A stretch of 64,000 nt of DNA from assembly GCF_050586465.1 (NCBI RefSeq), contig NZ_JBOCEG010000002.1, positions 62,001 to 126,000 of the forward strand, read 5' to 3'. This DNA is from CAJXYS01 sp913063035. Lineage in GTDB: Bacteria > Pseudomonadota > Alphaproteobacteria > Rhodobacterales > Rhodobacteraceae. The translations under genes and the position numbers were made by a program. Positions 15,544-23,356 of the stretch are shown in pieces. Position 1 is the stretch's first letter, and each line of letters begins with the position of its first letter. The notes under the pieces are model-generated. The model had not been told where the DNA came from. It ran no database searches and worked only from the letters and a program-made list of their open reading frames with translations.

Positions 15544-16794
15544 ATGCGCTATTCCGCTCTGAGATTGCTGAAGGAAGGCCTGACCGGCCAGAAGGGCTGG
15601 ACGCCGCATTGGCGCGACCCCGCGCCGAAGGACGACTACGACATCGTTCTGATCGGTGGCGGGGGGCACGGGCTGTCCACGGCCTATTACCTCGCCAAGA
15701 ACCATGGCCTGACCAATGTCGCGGTGCTGGAGAAGGGATATCTCGGCGGTGGCAATGTGGGGCGGAACACCACGATCGTGCGCGCCAACTATTTCCTCGA
15801 CGGCAACTCGCAGTTCTACAGCCATTCGCTCAAGCTCTGGGAAGGGCTGGAGCAGGAGCTGAACTACAACGTGATGCATTCCCAGCGCGGGCTCATCAAC
15901 CTGTTCCATTCCGACGGCCAGCGCGACGCCTTCGCCCGCCGGGGCAACGCGATGGTCAACCAGGGCGACGACGCGATCCTCTTGGACCGCGAAGGCGTGC
16001 GCAAACATCTGCCCTATCTCGATTTCGACAACACGCGCTTCCCGATCTACGGCGGCCTGCTGCATCCGCGCGGCGGCACCGCGCGCCACGACGCGGTCGC
16101 CTGGGGGTATGCCCGCGGGGCCGACCGGCGCGGCGTGGACCTGATCCAGAATTGCGAGGTGACCGGCATCGACGTCGAGGCCGGGCGCGTCACTGGCGTG
16201 CAGACCACCCGCGGCGCGATCCGCGCCCGGAAGGTCGGCATCGTCACCGCGGGCCGGTCGGGCCAGGTGGCCGCCATGGCCGGGATGCGCCTGCCCATCG
16301 AGAGCCATATCCTGCAGGCCTTCGTGACCGAGGGGCTGAAGCCCGTGATCGACCATGTCGTCAGCTTCGGCATGGGGCATTTCTACATCAGCCAGTCCGA
16401 CAAGGGCGGCCTGGTCTTTGGCGGCGATCTCGATTTCTACGCCTCCTACGCGCAGCGCGGGAACCTGCCGATGGCCGAGCATGTCATGGAGGCGGGCATG
16501 ACGCTGATGCCGATGATCGGAAAGGCGCGGGTGCTGCGCAGCTGGGGCGGGATCATGGACATGACGCCGGACGGCTCGCCCATCATCGACAAGACCCATA
16601 TCGACGGGCTCTATGTCGACTGCGGCTGGTGCTACGGCGGCTTCAAGGCGGTGCCGGCCTCGGGCTGGTGCTTCGCCCATCTCATCGCCCGGGACGCGCC
16701 GCACGAGGTCGCGGCCAAGTACCGGCTGGATCGGTTCCGCACGGGGCACCTCCTCGACGAGGAAGGCACCGGCAGCCAGCACAACCTGCACTGA
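15544..16794 (+). CDS. soxB: Sarcosine oxidase beta subunit
   Basis: 416 aa flavoprotein of heterotetrameric sarcosine oxidase, which oxidises sarcosine to glycine and passes the methyl carbon to tetrahydrofolate. FAD Rossmann motif IGGGGHGLSTAYYLA at residues 37-51; the family segment GLLHPRGGTARHDAVAWGYA should include the covalent-FMN histidine region, and GWCYGGFKAVPASG is typical of the C-terminus. First gene of a four-gene operon in the canonical order B-D-A-G. Confidence 0.96.
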   Translation: MRYSALRLLKEGLTGQKGWTPHWRDPAPKDDYDIVLIGGGGHGLSTAYYLAKNHGLTNVAVLEKGYLGGGNVGRNTTIVRANYFLDGNSQFYSHSLKLWEGLEQELNYNVMHSQRGLINLFHSDGQRDAFARRGNAMVNQGDDAILLDREGVRKHLPYLDFDNTRFPIYGGLLHPRGGTARHDAVAWGYARGADRRGVDLIQNCEVTGIDVEAGRVTGVQTTRGAIRARKVGIVTAGRSGQVAAMAGMRLPIESHILQAFVTEGLKPVIDHVVSFGMGHFYISQSDKGGLVFGGDLDFYASYAQRGNLPMAEHVMEAGMTLMPMIGKARVLRSWGGIMDMTPDGSPIIDKTHIDGLYVDCGWCYGGFKAVPASGWCFAHLIARDAPHEVAAKYRLDRFRTGHLLDEEGTGSQHNLH

Positions 16795-16805
16795 GGGAGG
16801 ACCGA

Positions 16806-17078
16806 ATGCGCATCACATGCCCCCTCTGCGGCGACCGCGACCTGCGCGAGTTCACCTATGGCGGCGCGGCGGTCTACATGGATCGGCCCGGCGCGGACGC
16901 GGATCTCGACGCGCTCGAGGCGTATCTGCACCTGCGCGACAATCCCGCCGGCCCGACCGAGGAGCTCTGGAGCCACGACATGGGCTGCCGCGCCTGGCTG
17001 AAGGTGCGGCGCGACACCGTCACCCACGAGATCCTCGGCACCGCGCTGGCGGCCGAGGCCAAGCGGGGGGCGGGCTGA
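16806..17078 (+). CDS. soxD: Sarcosine oxidase delta subunit
   Basis: 90 aa, normal size for the zinc-binding small subunit. C6-PLC-G zinc knuckle at the N-terminus and the conserved tail ELWSHDMGCRAWLKVRRDTVTHE contribute the other ligands (His and Cys). It stabilises the heterotetramer. It starts 11 bases after soxB, and its stop overlaps the soxA start (TGATG). Confidence 0.95.
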   Translation: MRITCPLCGDRDLREFTYGGAAVYMDRPGADADLDALEAYLHLRDNPAGPTEELWSHDMGCRAWLKVRRDTVTHEILGTALAAEAKRGAG

Positions 17079-20014
17079 TGCGTCTCGACACGGGCGGGCT
17101 GATCGACCGCGACGCGCCGCTGCGCTTCCGCTTCGACGGCAAGGGCCATGCCGGGCTGAAGGGCGACACGCTGGCCTCCGCGCTGCTGGCCAACGGCGTG
17201 CGGCTGATGGGCCGGTCCTTCAAGTATCACCGGCCGCGCGGCGTGATGACCGCCGGATCGGAAGAGCCGAACGCGCTGGTGCAGATCGGCGCCGGCGACC
17301 AGGTCGCGCCCAATGTCCGGGCCACCCAGCAGGAGATTTACGACGGTCTGACGGCGACGAGCCAGAACCGCTGGCCGTCCCTGCGGACGGACCTGCTCGC
17401 GGTCAATGACTGGCTGTCGCCGTTCCTGGGCGCGGGGTTCTACTACAAGACCTTCATGTGGCCGCGTAGCTTCTGGGAAAAGCTTTACGAGCCGGTGATC
17501 CGCCGCGCCGCGGGTCTCGGCGCATTGTCCGGGGCGACGGACACCGCGCGCTACGACAAGGCCTTCGCCCATTGCGACGTCCTGGTGATCGGCGCCGGGC
17601 CCGCCGGGCTGATGGCGGCGCTGACCGCGGCGCGGGGCGGGGCCGACGTGATCCTCGCCGACGAGGATTTCCGCCCCGGCGGCCGGCTCAATGCCGAACG
17701 CGAAGAGGTGGGCGGCCTGCCGGGCCATCTCTGGGCCGAGGAAACGATCCGCACCCTCGCGGAGATGGACAATGTGCGCATCATGCGCCGCACCACCGTC
17801 ACCGGCGCCTATGACGGCGGTACCTACGGCGCGCTGGAACGGGTCGGCGAACATGTCGGCGATCTGCCGGACGCGGCGCCGGTGCAGACCTTCTGGCGGA
17901 TCGCCGCGCGGCGCGCGATCCTCGCGGCCGGCGCGACCGAGCGGCCCATCGCGTTTCCCGACAACGACCGGCCCGGCGTTATGCTGGCCGGCGCCGTGCG
18001 CGCCTATGCCAATCGCTGGGCGGTGGCGCCGGGCAAACGGGTCGCGGTCTTCGGCAACAATGACGATGCCTGGCGCACCGCGCGCGATCTCGCCGCCGCC
18101 GGGGTCGAGATCGCCGCGATGATCGACACGCGGCAGGATGCGGGGGGCACGGGCGATTTCCCGGTCCATCGCGGCGCCGTGGTGACCGGCACCAGGGGGC
18201 GGCTCGGCCTGACGGGCCTGACGGTGCGGGGCGCGGGCGGCAGCGAGGAGATCGCCGCCGACACGCTTGCCGTCTCGGGCGGCTGGAACCCGGCGGTGCA
18301 CCTGACCTGCCACATGAACGGCCGCCCGGTCTGGGACGCGGCGATCGCGGCCTTCGTCCCGGCCGAGAACGCGGTGCCGGGCCTGCTGCCCGCCGGCGCG
18401 GCCGCGGGCCGGATGACCACCGCCGCCGCGCTGGCCAGCGGCGACGCCGCCGCACGGACGGCGCTTGAGGCGCTCGGCGCCGCGGCCCCGACGCCGGACG
18501 TCCCGCAAGCCGAGGATGGCGAGACGGCCATCACGCCCTTCTGGCATGTCACCGGCACCCGGGGGCGCGCCTGGCTCGACTTCCAGAACGACGTGACGGT
18601 CAAGGACGTCAAGCTTGCCCACCAGGAGAACTTCCGCTCGGTCGAGCACATGAAACGCTACACGACGCTGGGCATGGCGACCGACCAGGGGAAGCTGTCC
18701 AATATCGGGGCGCTGGCGGTCCTGTCGGAACTGACCGGCCGCCCGATCCCCGAGACGGGCACCACGACCTTCCGCCCGCCCTACACCCCGGTGCGGATCG
18801 GCGCGCTGGGCGCGCATGCCCGCGGCAGCGGCTTCGCGCCGCAGCGCTACACGACCTCGCACGAGGCGAGCCGCGCGCGCGGCGCGCCCTTCATAGAGGC
18901 CGGGCTCTGGTACCGCCCGAGCTATTTCCCCCGCCCGGGAGAGACCACCTGGCGCGAGTCCTGCGACCGCGAGGTGCGGATGGTGCGCGAGTCGGTCGGG
19001 GTGGCCGACGTCTCGACGCTGGGCAAGATCGACATTCAGGGGCCGGATGCCGCGGCCTTCCTCGATTTCGTCTATGCCAACACCTTCTCGACGCTGAAGC
19101 CGGGCCGCGTGCGCTACGGGATCATGCTGCGCGAGGATGGCCATGTCATGGATGACGGCACGACGGCGCGGCTCGACGAGCACCGTTTCCTGATGACGAC
19201 GACCACCGCCGCGGCCGGACAGGTCATGCGGCATCTCGAATACGTCCAGCAGGTCCTGCGCCCCGATCTCGACGTGCAGACGCTTTCGGTCACGGATCAC
19301 TGGGCGCAGTTCGCCGTCGCCGGGCCGAAGGCGCGCGATCTTCTGGACAGCCTCGTCGACGAGGATATCGCCGACGCGGCGTTTCCCTTCATGTCCTGCG
19401 GCCCGGTGACGGTCGCCGGCGTGGCCGGGCGGCTGTTCCGGATTTCCTTCTCGGGCGAGCTGGCCTACGAGATCGCGGTGCCGGCCCGCTATGGCGATGC
19501 GCTCTTCCGCGCGCTCGTCACCCGCGCCGAGAGCCTCGAGGGCGGCGCCTACGGGATGGAAGCGCTCAACGTGCTCAGGATCGAGAAGGGCTTCCTGACC
19601 CATGCCGAGCTGCATGGCCGGACCACGCCCTTCGACCTCGGGATGGCGCGGATGGTCAGCGCCAGGAAGGACTGCATCGGCCAGCTGGCCACCACCCGCG
19701 AGGGGCTGGCCGGCCCCGAGCGTGAACAACTCGTCGGGCTGAAGCCGGTCGAGAACGGCGCGCGGATCCTGCCCGGCGCGCATCTTTTCGCAGAGGGCGC
19801 CGAGGCGGTGCGCGTCAATGACCAGGGCTACGTCACCAGCGCCGGGTTCTCGCCCACGCTGAACACGACCCTGGCGCTCGGTTTCCTGCGTGACGGACGG
19901 GCACGCCATGGCGAGACGATCCGCATGGTCGATCATCTGCGCGGGGCCGAGACGGCCTGCACGGTCTGCCCGCCCGTCTTCTTCGATCCGGAAGGGAGCC
20001 GTGTCCGTGGTTGA
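17078..20014 (+). CDS. soxA: Sarcosine oxidase alpha subunit
   Basis: 978 aa. In order: an N-terminal ferredoxin-like segment with no iron-sulfur cysteines (GDTLASALLANGVRLMGRSF), a Rossmann domain starting near residue 168 (VLVIGAGPAGLMAALTAARGG) that binds NAD in this family, and a C-terminal folate-binding GcvT-like half from about residue 590 (DVSTLGKIDIQGPDAAAFLD, GMEALNVLRIEKGFLTHAEL). The folate half captures the methyl carbon as 5,10-methylene-THF. The length is typical. Confidence 0.96.
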   Translation: MRLDTGGLIDRDAPLRFRFDGKGHAGLKGDTLASALLANGVRLMGRSFKYHRPRGVMTAGSEEPNALVQIGAGDQVAPNVRATQQEIYDGLTATSQNRWPSLRTDLLAVNDWLSPFLGAGFYYKTFMWPRSFWEKLYEPVIRRAAGLGALSGATDTARYDKAFAHCDVLVIGAGPAGLMAALTAARGGADVILADEDFRPGGRLNAEREEVGGLPGHLWAEETIRTLAEMDNVRIMRRTTVTGAYDGGTYGALERVGEHVGDLPDAAPVQTFWRIAARRAILAAGATERPIAFPDNDRPGVMLAGAVRAYANRWAVAPGKRVAVFGNNDDAWRTARDLAAAGVEIAAMIDTRQDAGGTGDFPVHRGAVVTGTRGRLGLTGLTVRGAGGSEEIAADTLAVSGGWNPAVHLTCHMNGRPVWDAAIAAFVPAENAVPGLLPAGAAAGRMTTAAALASGDAAARTALEALGAAAPTPDVPQAEDGETAITPFWHVTGTRGRAWLDFQNDVTVKDVKLAHQENFRSVEHMKRYTTLGMATDQGKLSNIGALAVLSELTGRPIPETGTTTFRPPYTPVRIGALGAHARGSGFAPQRYTTSHEASRARGAPFIEAGLWYRPSYFPRPGETTWRESCDREVRMVRESVGVADVSTLGKIDIQGPDAAAFLDFVYANTFSTLKPGRVRYGIMLREDGHVMDDGTTARLDEHRFLMTTTTAAAGQVMRHLEYVQQVLRPDLDVQTLSVTDHWAQFAVAGPKARDLLDSLVDEDIADAAFPFMSCGPVTVAGVAGRLFRISFSGELAYEIAVPARYGDALFRALVTRAESLEGGAYGMEALNVLRIEKGFLTHAELHGRTTPFDLGMARMVSARKDCIGQLATTREGLAGPEREQLVGLKPVENGARILPGAHLFAEGAEAVRVNDQGYVTSAGFSPTLNTTLALGFLRDGRARHGETIRMVDHLRGAETACTVCPPVFFDPEGSRVRG

Positions 20015-20564
20015 GCTGATCGCGAAATCCCCCGTGGCCGACCTGCTGCCGGTCGAGGCCGGGTCCTGCCGTCTCGTCGCGTGCGCGCCTGCCGCGATCA
20101 CCGCGATCGCCCCCTATGCCGGCGCCGAGGAAGCGCTGTCGCAGGCGCTCGACTCCGCGCACGGCCTTGCCCTGCCACCCGCCGGTCGCGCCGCGGGGAC
20201 GCCGGGGGCGCGGCTGATCTGGGCCGGCTACCGGCAGTACATGCTGGTGGGCGAGATCGCGCCGGATGCCGCCGTCGCCGCCCATGCGGCGGTGACGGAT
20301 CTCAGCGACGGCTGGGTGGTCCTGCGGCTCGAGGGGGCGGGGACCGAGTCGGTCCTGGCGCGGCTGACGCCGCTCGACCTGCACCCGGGCGTCTTCAGGC
20401 CCGGCCACGCCGCGCGCACCGAGCTGGCGCACATGATGGCCGTGCTGACCCGCACCGAGGAGGGCATGGAGATCATGCTGATGCGTTCCTTCGCGCGCTG
20501 GGGCGTCGCCCGGATCGCCGAGGCGATGGAGAGCGTCGCGGCGCAGGCCGGCTTGCCGGACTGA
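20001..20564 (+). CDS. soxG: Sarcosine oxidase gamma subunit
   Basis: 187 aa. The GTG at 20001, overlapping soxA by 14 bases and preceded by GGAAGGGAG, is preferred; a GTG at 20007 is an alternative. The fold is related to the GcvT domain (GWVVLRLEGAGTESVLARLTPLDLHPGVF, then the typical MRSFARWG near the end). Last gene of soxBDAG, followed by tRNA-His on the other strand. Confidence 0.93.
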   Translation: MSVVELIAKSPVADLLPVEAGSCRLVACAPAAITAIAPYAGAEEALSQALDSAHGLALPPAGRAAGTPGARLIWAGYRQYMLVGEIAPDAAVAAHAAVTDLSDGWVVLRLEGAGTESVLARLTPLDLHPGVFRPGHAARTELAHMMAVLTRTEEGMEIMLMRSFARWGVARIAEAMESVAAQAGLPD

Positions 20565-20589
20565 GGTTTCGCAGGCGTCGGTCGGGAAG

Positions 20590-20666
20590 TGGTACCGCCT
20601 CCCCGGCTCGAACGGGGGACCTCTTGATCCACAATCAAGCGCTCTAACCTACTGAGCTAAGGCGGC
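20590..20666 (-). tRNA. tRNA-His (GTG)
   Basis: 77 bases including an encoded CCA. Anticodon stem CTTGA/TCAAG encloses the loop TTGTGGA, giving anticodon GTG. The T arm is CCCCG-TTCGAGC-CGGGG, and the acceptor pairs GCCGCCT with AGGCGGT through a G1-U72 wobble. The discriminator base is A73 and the base at -1 is T, so the G-1:C73 identity pair of most bacterial tRNA-His is absent; this is the known alphaproteobacterial variant. Confidence 0.96.
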
Positions 20667-20678
20667 ACCGTGACGCGC

Positions 20679-20707
20679 GATTTAGCGTTGCCGGCGCGGG
20701 AATGCAA
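20679..20707 (-). promoter_or_regulatory. Predicted promoter of tRNA-His
   Basis: On the minus strand, TTGCAT (20707-20702), a 17-base spacer and TAAATC (20684-20679), 12 bases before the mature tRNA 5' end. Confidence 0.55.
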
Positions 20708-20730
20708 GGCCTTCGCGCGGCCCGCGACGC

Positions 20731-20759
20731 TTGAATTGCCCCCGGTTTCACCGTATCGA
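20731..20759 (+). promoter_or_regulatory. Predicted promoter of the DUF6324-type gene
   Basis: TTGAAT at 20731-20736, a 17-base spacer and TATCGA at 20754-20759, with the ATG at 20786. Confidence 0.5.
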
Positions 20760-20785
20760 CCCGATCCGGAACAGGAGTGCGGGCC

Positions 20786-21025
20786 ATGGGCATCGACAAG
20801 GAAAGCGACATCGCGGCGAATCTGCAGATCGGGCCGACCTCTCTCGGCATGGTGCGGATCTACGTCGCCGCCGAGGGCGGGCTGGAACTGCCGCTCGACT
20901 TCGATCCCGAGGAGGCCGAGGAGATCGCCGAGGAAATCCGCCTGGCGGCGGCGCGGGCGCGCTCGATGAGCGAGCCGGGCGGCGGGGGCGGCAAGGCCGG
21001 CAAGAAAAAGGGCAAGACCGGCTAG
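20786..21025 (+). CDS. DUF6324-type small protein
   Basis: 79 aa soluble protein. MGIDKESDIAANLQIGPTSL opens it, then VRIYVAAEGGLELPLDFDPEEAEEIAEEI, ending in a Gly/Lys-rich tail. Relatives of this length and sequence are common in Rhodobacteraceae, with no known function. ATG at 20786 is chosen over GTG at 20777 because AGGAG sits eight bases before it. Its stop overlaps the stop of the convergent mmcB gene in a shared CTAG. Confidence 0.8.
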   Translation: MGIDKESDIAANLQIGPTSLGMVRIYVAAEGGLELPLDFDPEEAEEIAEEIRLAAARARSMSEPGGGGGKAGKKKGKTG

Positions 21026-21468
21026 CGCGGCTCGAGTGCCGCGCCGGGATCGCGCAGCGCCTGCAACCGCAGCGCCGCGTGCCGGGCGAATTTCTGCGTC
21101 AGCGCGCGGCGCCGCGCGCCGGCCAGCCGCGACTCGGGTCCCATGCGCAGGATCTCGGCGTCATAGGCATCGGCAAGGATCAGGCCGGTCTCCGCCGGCA
21201 GGAGCGCCTGGGGAAAATCCGCATCCACCGCCCAGAAGAACCGGTCGCACCAGTCGAGATAACCCGACCACTTGGCGTCCGACAGGAAATCCGCGCGCGA
21301 CGACTTGCATTCGACCACCCAGAGCTCACCCTTCGGCCCCAACGCCATCACGTCCACGCGCAGCCCCGGCGCGGGCACGAATTCCTCGATGCAGGCGAAT
21401 CCGTGCCCGGCGAGATGGCGCGCGGCGCCGCGGGCGAGAAGCTGTCCGGGGGCGAGATCCTGGGGCAT
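21022..21468 (-). CDS. mmcB: MmcB family DNA repair protein
   Basis: 148 aa with a PD-(D/E)XK nuclease-like core: RVDVMALGPKGELWVVECKSSRADFLSDAKW supplies D, E and K. MmcB-type proteins are associated with mitomycin C resistance and the SOS response in Caulobacter relatives. ATG at 21468 is chosen because the protein then begins MPQDLAPGQLLARGAARHLA; a longer frame would run through the 6S RNA region. Confidence 0.85.
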   Translation of the reverse strand: MPQDLAPGQLLARGAARHLAGHGFACIEEFVPAPGLRVDVMALGPKGELWVVECKSSRADFLSDAKWSGYLDWCDRFFWAVDADFPQALLPAETGLILADAYDAEILRMGPESRLAGARRRALTQKFARHAALRLQALRDPGAALEPR

Positions 21469-21516
21469 GGGGGAATAATGAACAATCCGTGAACACGGGG
21501 CAAGACCCGCTGCCCC

Positions 21517-21545
21517 TTGCCGGCGCGCAGCACCGGGCCTATGTT
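21517..21545 (+). promoter_or_regulatory. Predicted promoter of 6S RNA
   Basis: TTGCCG at 21517-21522, a 17-base spacer and TATGTT at 21540-21545, placing the start of transcription near 21551-21553 at the first strand of the closing stem. Confidence 0.6.
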
Positions 21546-21550
21546 GCGCC

Positions 21551-21712
21551 TTGGCGGGTACTGCCCTTCTCGTGAAGAGGTCAAATTCCAGTGGCCTTAA
21601 TCTTTTCCGAGGGAGCCGGCTCTGTCGGGGTCCTGGCCTCGTTACCTGGCGCCCACCTGTGTATGCAGGCTCTCGGGAATTGAGCGCCTCCACGGCCGTG
21701 GTGGGCCCGCCG
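21551..21712 (+). ncRNA. ssrS: 6S RNA (candidate)
   Basis: About 160 bases with no credible reading frame, ahead of fthC, the position 6S RNA holds in E. coli and many proteobacteria. A promoter precedes it, and the ends pair as GGCGGG (21553-21558) with CCCGCC (21706-21711), consistent with the long 6S closing stem. The tail is followed by TTTCCCC. 6S RNA mimics an open promoter and sequesters sigma70 RNA polymerase in stationary phase. Exact ends are estimates. Confidence 0.72.
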
Positions 21713-21818
21713 CGTTTCCCCCGGCATGTCGTTTTCGCGCCGCCACCCGTCCCCGACGCGCGTGGCAGGTGGCGGCGCGTCCGGTTAGGCTGGGCCGCAC
21801 CGACCCGCGGAGATCCCG

Positions 21819-22382
21819 ATGACAGACATGACCGCGCTGAAAGCCGAGACCCGCAAGGCCGCCTTCGCACGGCGCAAGGCCGCGGCCGGTCGGCAGGCCG
21901 AGGAGGCGGCGACGGCGCATCTGCTGGCGCTGCTCCGCGCCGAGACCGCCGGAGCGGTGGCCGGCTACATGAAGATCCGCACCGAGATCGACCCGGTCGG
22001 CGCGATGGCCGCGCTGGTCGCCGCGGGCCGCCCGGTCTGCGTCCCGGTGATCACCGGGCCGGGCCGCCCGCTTGCCTTCCGGGCCTGGACGCCCGCGGCC
22101 GAGATGATCGACGGCCCCTTCGGCGCCCGGGTTCCCGCGGCCGGTTCCTGGATCACGCCGGCCGCGTTGATCGTGCCGCTCCTGGCCTTCGATCGCGACG
22201 GGTTCCGGCTGGGCTACGGCGGCGGGTTCTACGACCGCACGCTCGAGAGGCTGCGCGCCGCGGCACCGGTCCTGGCGGTGGGCTTCGCCTTCGCGGGCCA
22301 GGAAATGGAGACCGTCCCCACCGAGCCCACCGACCAGCGCCTCGACGCGATCGTGACCGAGACGGGCGTGATCCGGCCCTGA
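21819..22382 (+). CDS. fthC: 5-formyltetrahydrofolate cyclo-ligase
   Basis: 187 aa; ATP-dependent conversion of 5-formyl-THF to 5,10-methenyl-THF. Basic N-terminus KAETRKAAFARRKAA, then YMKIRTEIDP and the signature LGYGGGFYDRTLERL. Its position directly downstream of 6S RNA repeats the ssrS-ygfA arrangement. In this genome it also complements the folate-dependent sarcosine oxidase as one-carbon housekeeping. Confidence 0.94.
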   Translation: MTDMTALKAETRKAAFARRKAAAGRQAEEAATAHLLALLRAETAGAVAGYMKIRTEIDPVGAMAALVAAGRPVCVPVITGPGRPLAFRAWTPAAEMIDGPFGARVPAAGSWITPAALIVPLLAFDRDGFRLGYGGGFYDRTLERLRAAAPVLAVGFAFAGQEMETVPTEPTDQRLDAIVTETGVIRP

Positions 22383-22389
22383 CGGGCCG

Positions 22390-22442
22390 GAGCCGCTGCG
22401 CGGCGATCCATGCCTCCGGCGGGGATATTTCCGCCACTTGGA
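22390..22442 (+). repeat. Intergenic repeat, copy B
   Basis: Near-identical to 4123-4175: GAGCCGCTGCGCGGC, then TGCCTCCGGCGGGGATATTT and CGCCACTTGGA. It begins ten bases after the fthC stop. Confidence 0.8.
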
Positions 22443-22480
22443 TGGGGCGTTCCGGGTTTCCAAGTGGTCGAAATATCCCC
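22421..22480 (+). terminator. Long hairpin formed by repeat copies B and inverted C
   Basis: GGGGATATTTC pairs with GAAATATCCCC, and after a two-base mismatch CCACTTGGA pairs with TCCAAGTGG: 22 positions of stem around a 16-base loop. The inverted copy C spans 22459-22482. There is no T-run; it may be a processing site or a factor-dependent terminator between fthC and the next gene. Confidence 0.6.
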
Positions 22481-22543
22481 GCGCGCGGCGCGCGCGGAAC
22501 CGCGCCGCTCGACAAGGGCGCGCGGCGGGCCTAGGAGAGAGGC

Positions 22544-23356
22544 ATGAGACTGCTTTTTCTGGGCGACGTTGTGGGGCGCGCGGGCCGTGCCGCGATCCGG
22601 GACCGGCTGCCGGGGCTGCGGGCGGACTGGAAGCTCGACTTCGTCGTGGTCAATGGCGAGAACGCCACCGGCGGCATGGGGCTGTCGGCGGCCCATGCCG
22701 GGCTGATCCTCGAGGCGGGCGCGGACGTCATCACGCTGGGCGATCATGCCTTCGACCAGAAGGAGATGCTGACCCATATCGAGCAGGAGCCCCGCATCCT
22801 CCGCCCGCTCAACTTCGCCAAGTCGGCGCCGGGGCGCGGCGCGCGCGTGTTCGAGGCGCGGGGCGGCCGGCGCGTGCTGGTGACCCAGGCCCTGGGGCAG
22901 GTCTTCATGAAACGGCCCTTCGACGATCCGTTCTCGGCGCTGGAGCCGGTGCTGAAGGCGCATCCGCTGGGCGGGCAGGCCGATGCGGTGATCGTGGATT
23001 TCCATGCCGAGGCAACCTCGGAGAAGATGGCCGCCGGCCATTGGTGCGACGGCCGGGCGAGCCTCGTGGTGGGCACCCATACCCATGTTCCCACGGCGGA
23101 TGCGCAGATCCTTTCGGGGGGGACCGCCTACCTGACTGACGCCGGCATGTGCGGCGACTACGATTCGGTCATCGGCATGGAAAAGACCGAGCCCATGCGC
23201 CGCTTCATCACCGGAATGGGCCGAGAGCGCTTCACCCCCGCGATGGGCACGGCGACGCTCTCGGGGGTTCTGGTCGAGACCGACGACGCCACGGGGCGCG
23301 CCTTGACGGTCACCATGATCCGCGCGGGCGGCCGGTTGCAGGACTCCCTGCCGTGA
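22544..23356 (+). CDS. YmdB-like metallophosphoesterase (2',3'-cyclic nucleotide phosphodiesterase family)
   Basis: 270 aa. Calcineurin-like dimetal motifs: FLGDVVGRAGR at the N-terminus, NGENATGG, LGDHAFD, DFHAEATSEK and GTHTHVPTAD. Bacillus YmdB hydrolyses 2',3'-cAMP and influences biofilm versus motility; members in Rhodobacterales are not characterised. Its stop overlaps the GTG start of the next gene (GTGA), so the two are translationally coupled. Confidence 0.9.
   Translation: MRLLFLGDVVGRAGRAAIRDRLPGLRADWKLDFVVVNGENATGGMGLSAAHAGLILEAGADVITLGDHAFDQKEMLTHIEQEPRILRPLNFAKSAPGRGARVFEARGGRRVLVTQALGQVFMKRPFDDPFSALEPVLKAHPLGGQADAVIVDFHAEATSEKMAAGHWCDGRASLVVGTHTHVPTADAQILSGGTAYLTDAGMCGDYDSVIGMEKTEPMRRFITGMGRERFTPAMGTATLSGVLVETDDATGRALTVTMIRAGGRLQDSLP

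Noticed and set aside
16874..20101. A 1075-codon minus-strand frame
   Set aside because: Antisense to soxD, soxA and soxG, and without recognisable motifs; an effect of codon-position GC bias.
21546..21818. Short reading frames in the 6S RNA region, including an upstream extension of mmcB
   Set aside because: No ribosome site and no similarity to families; promoter, pairing and the fthC context favour an RNA gene.
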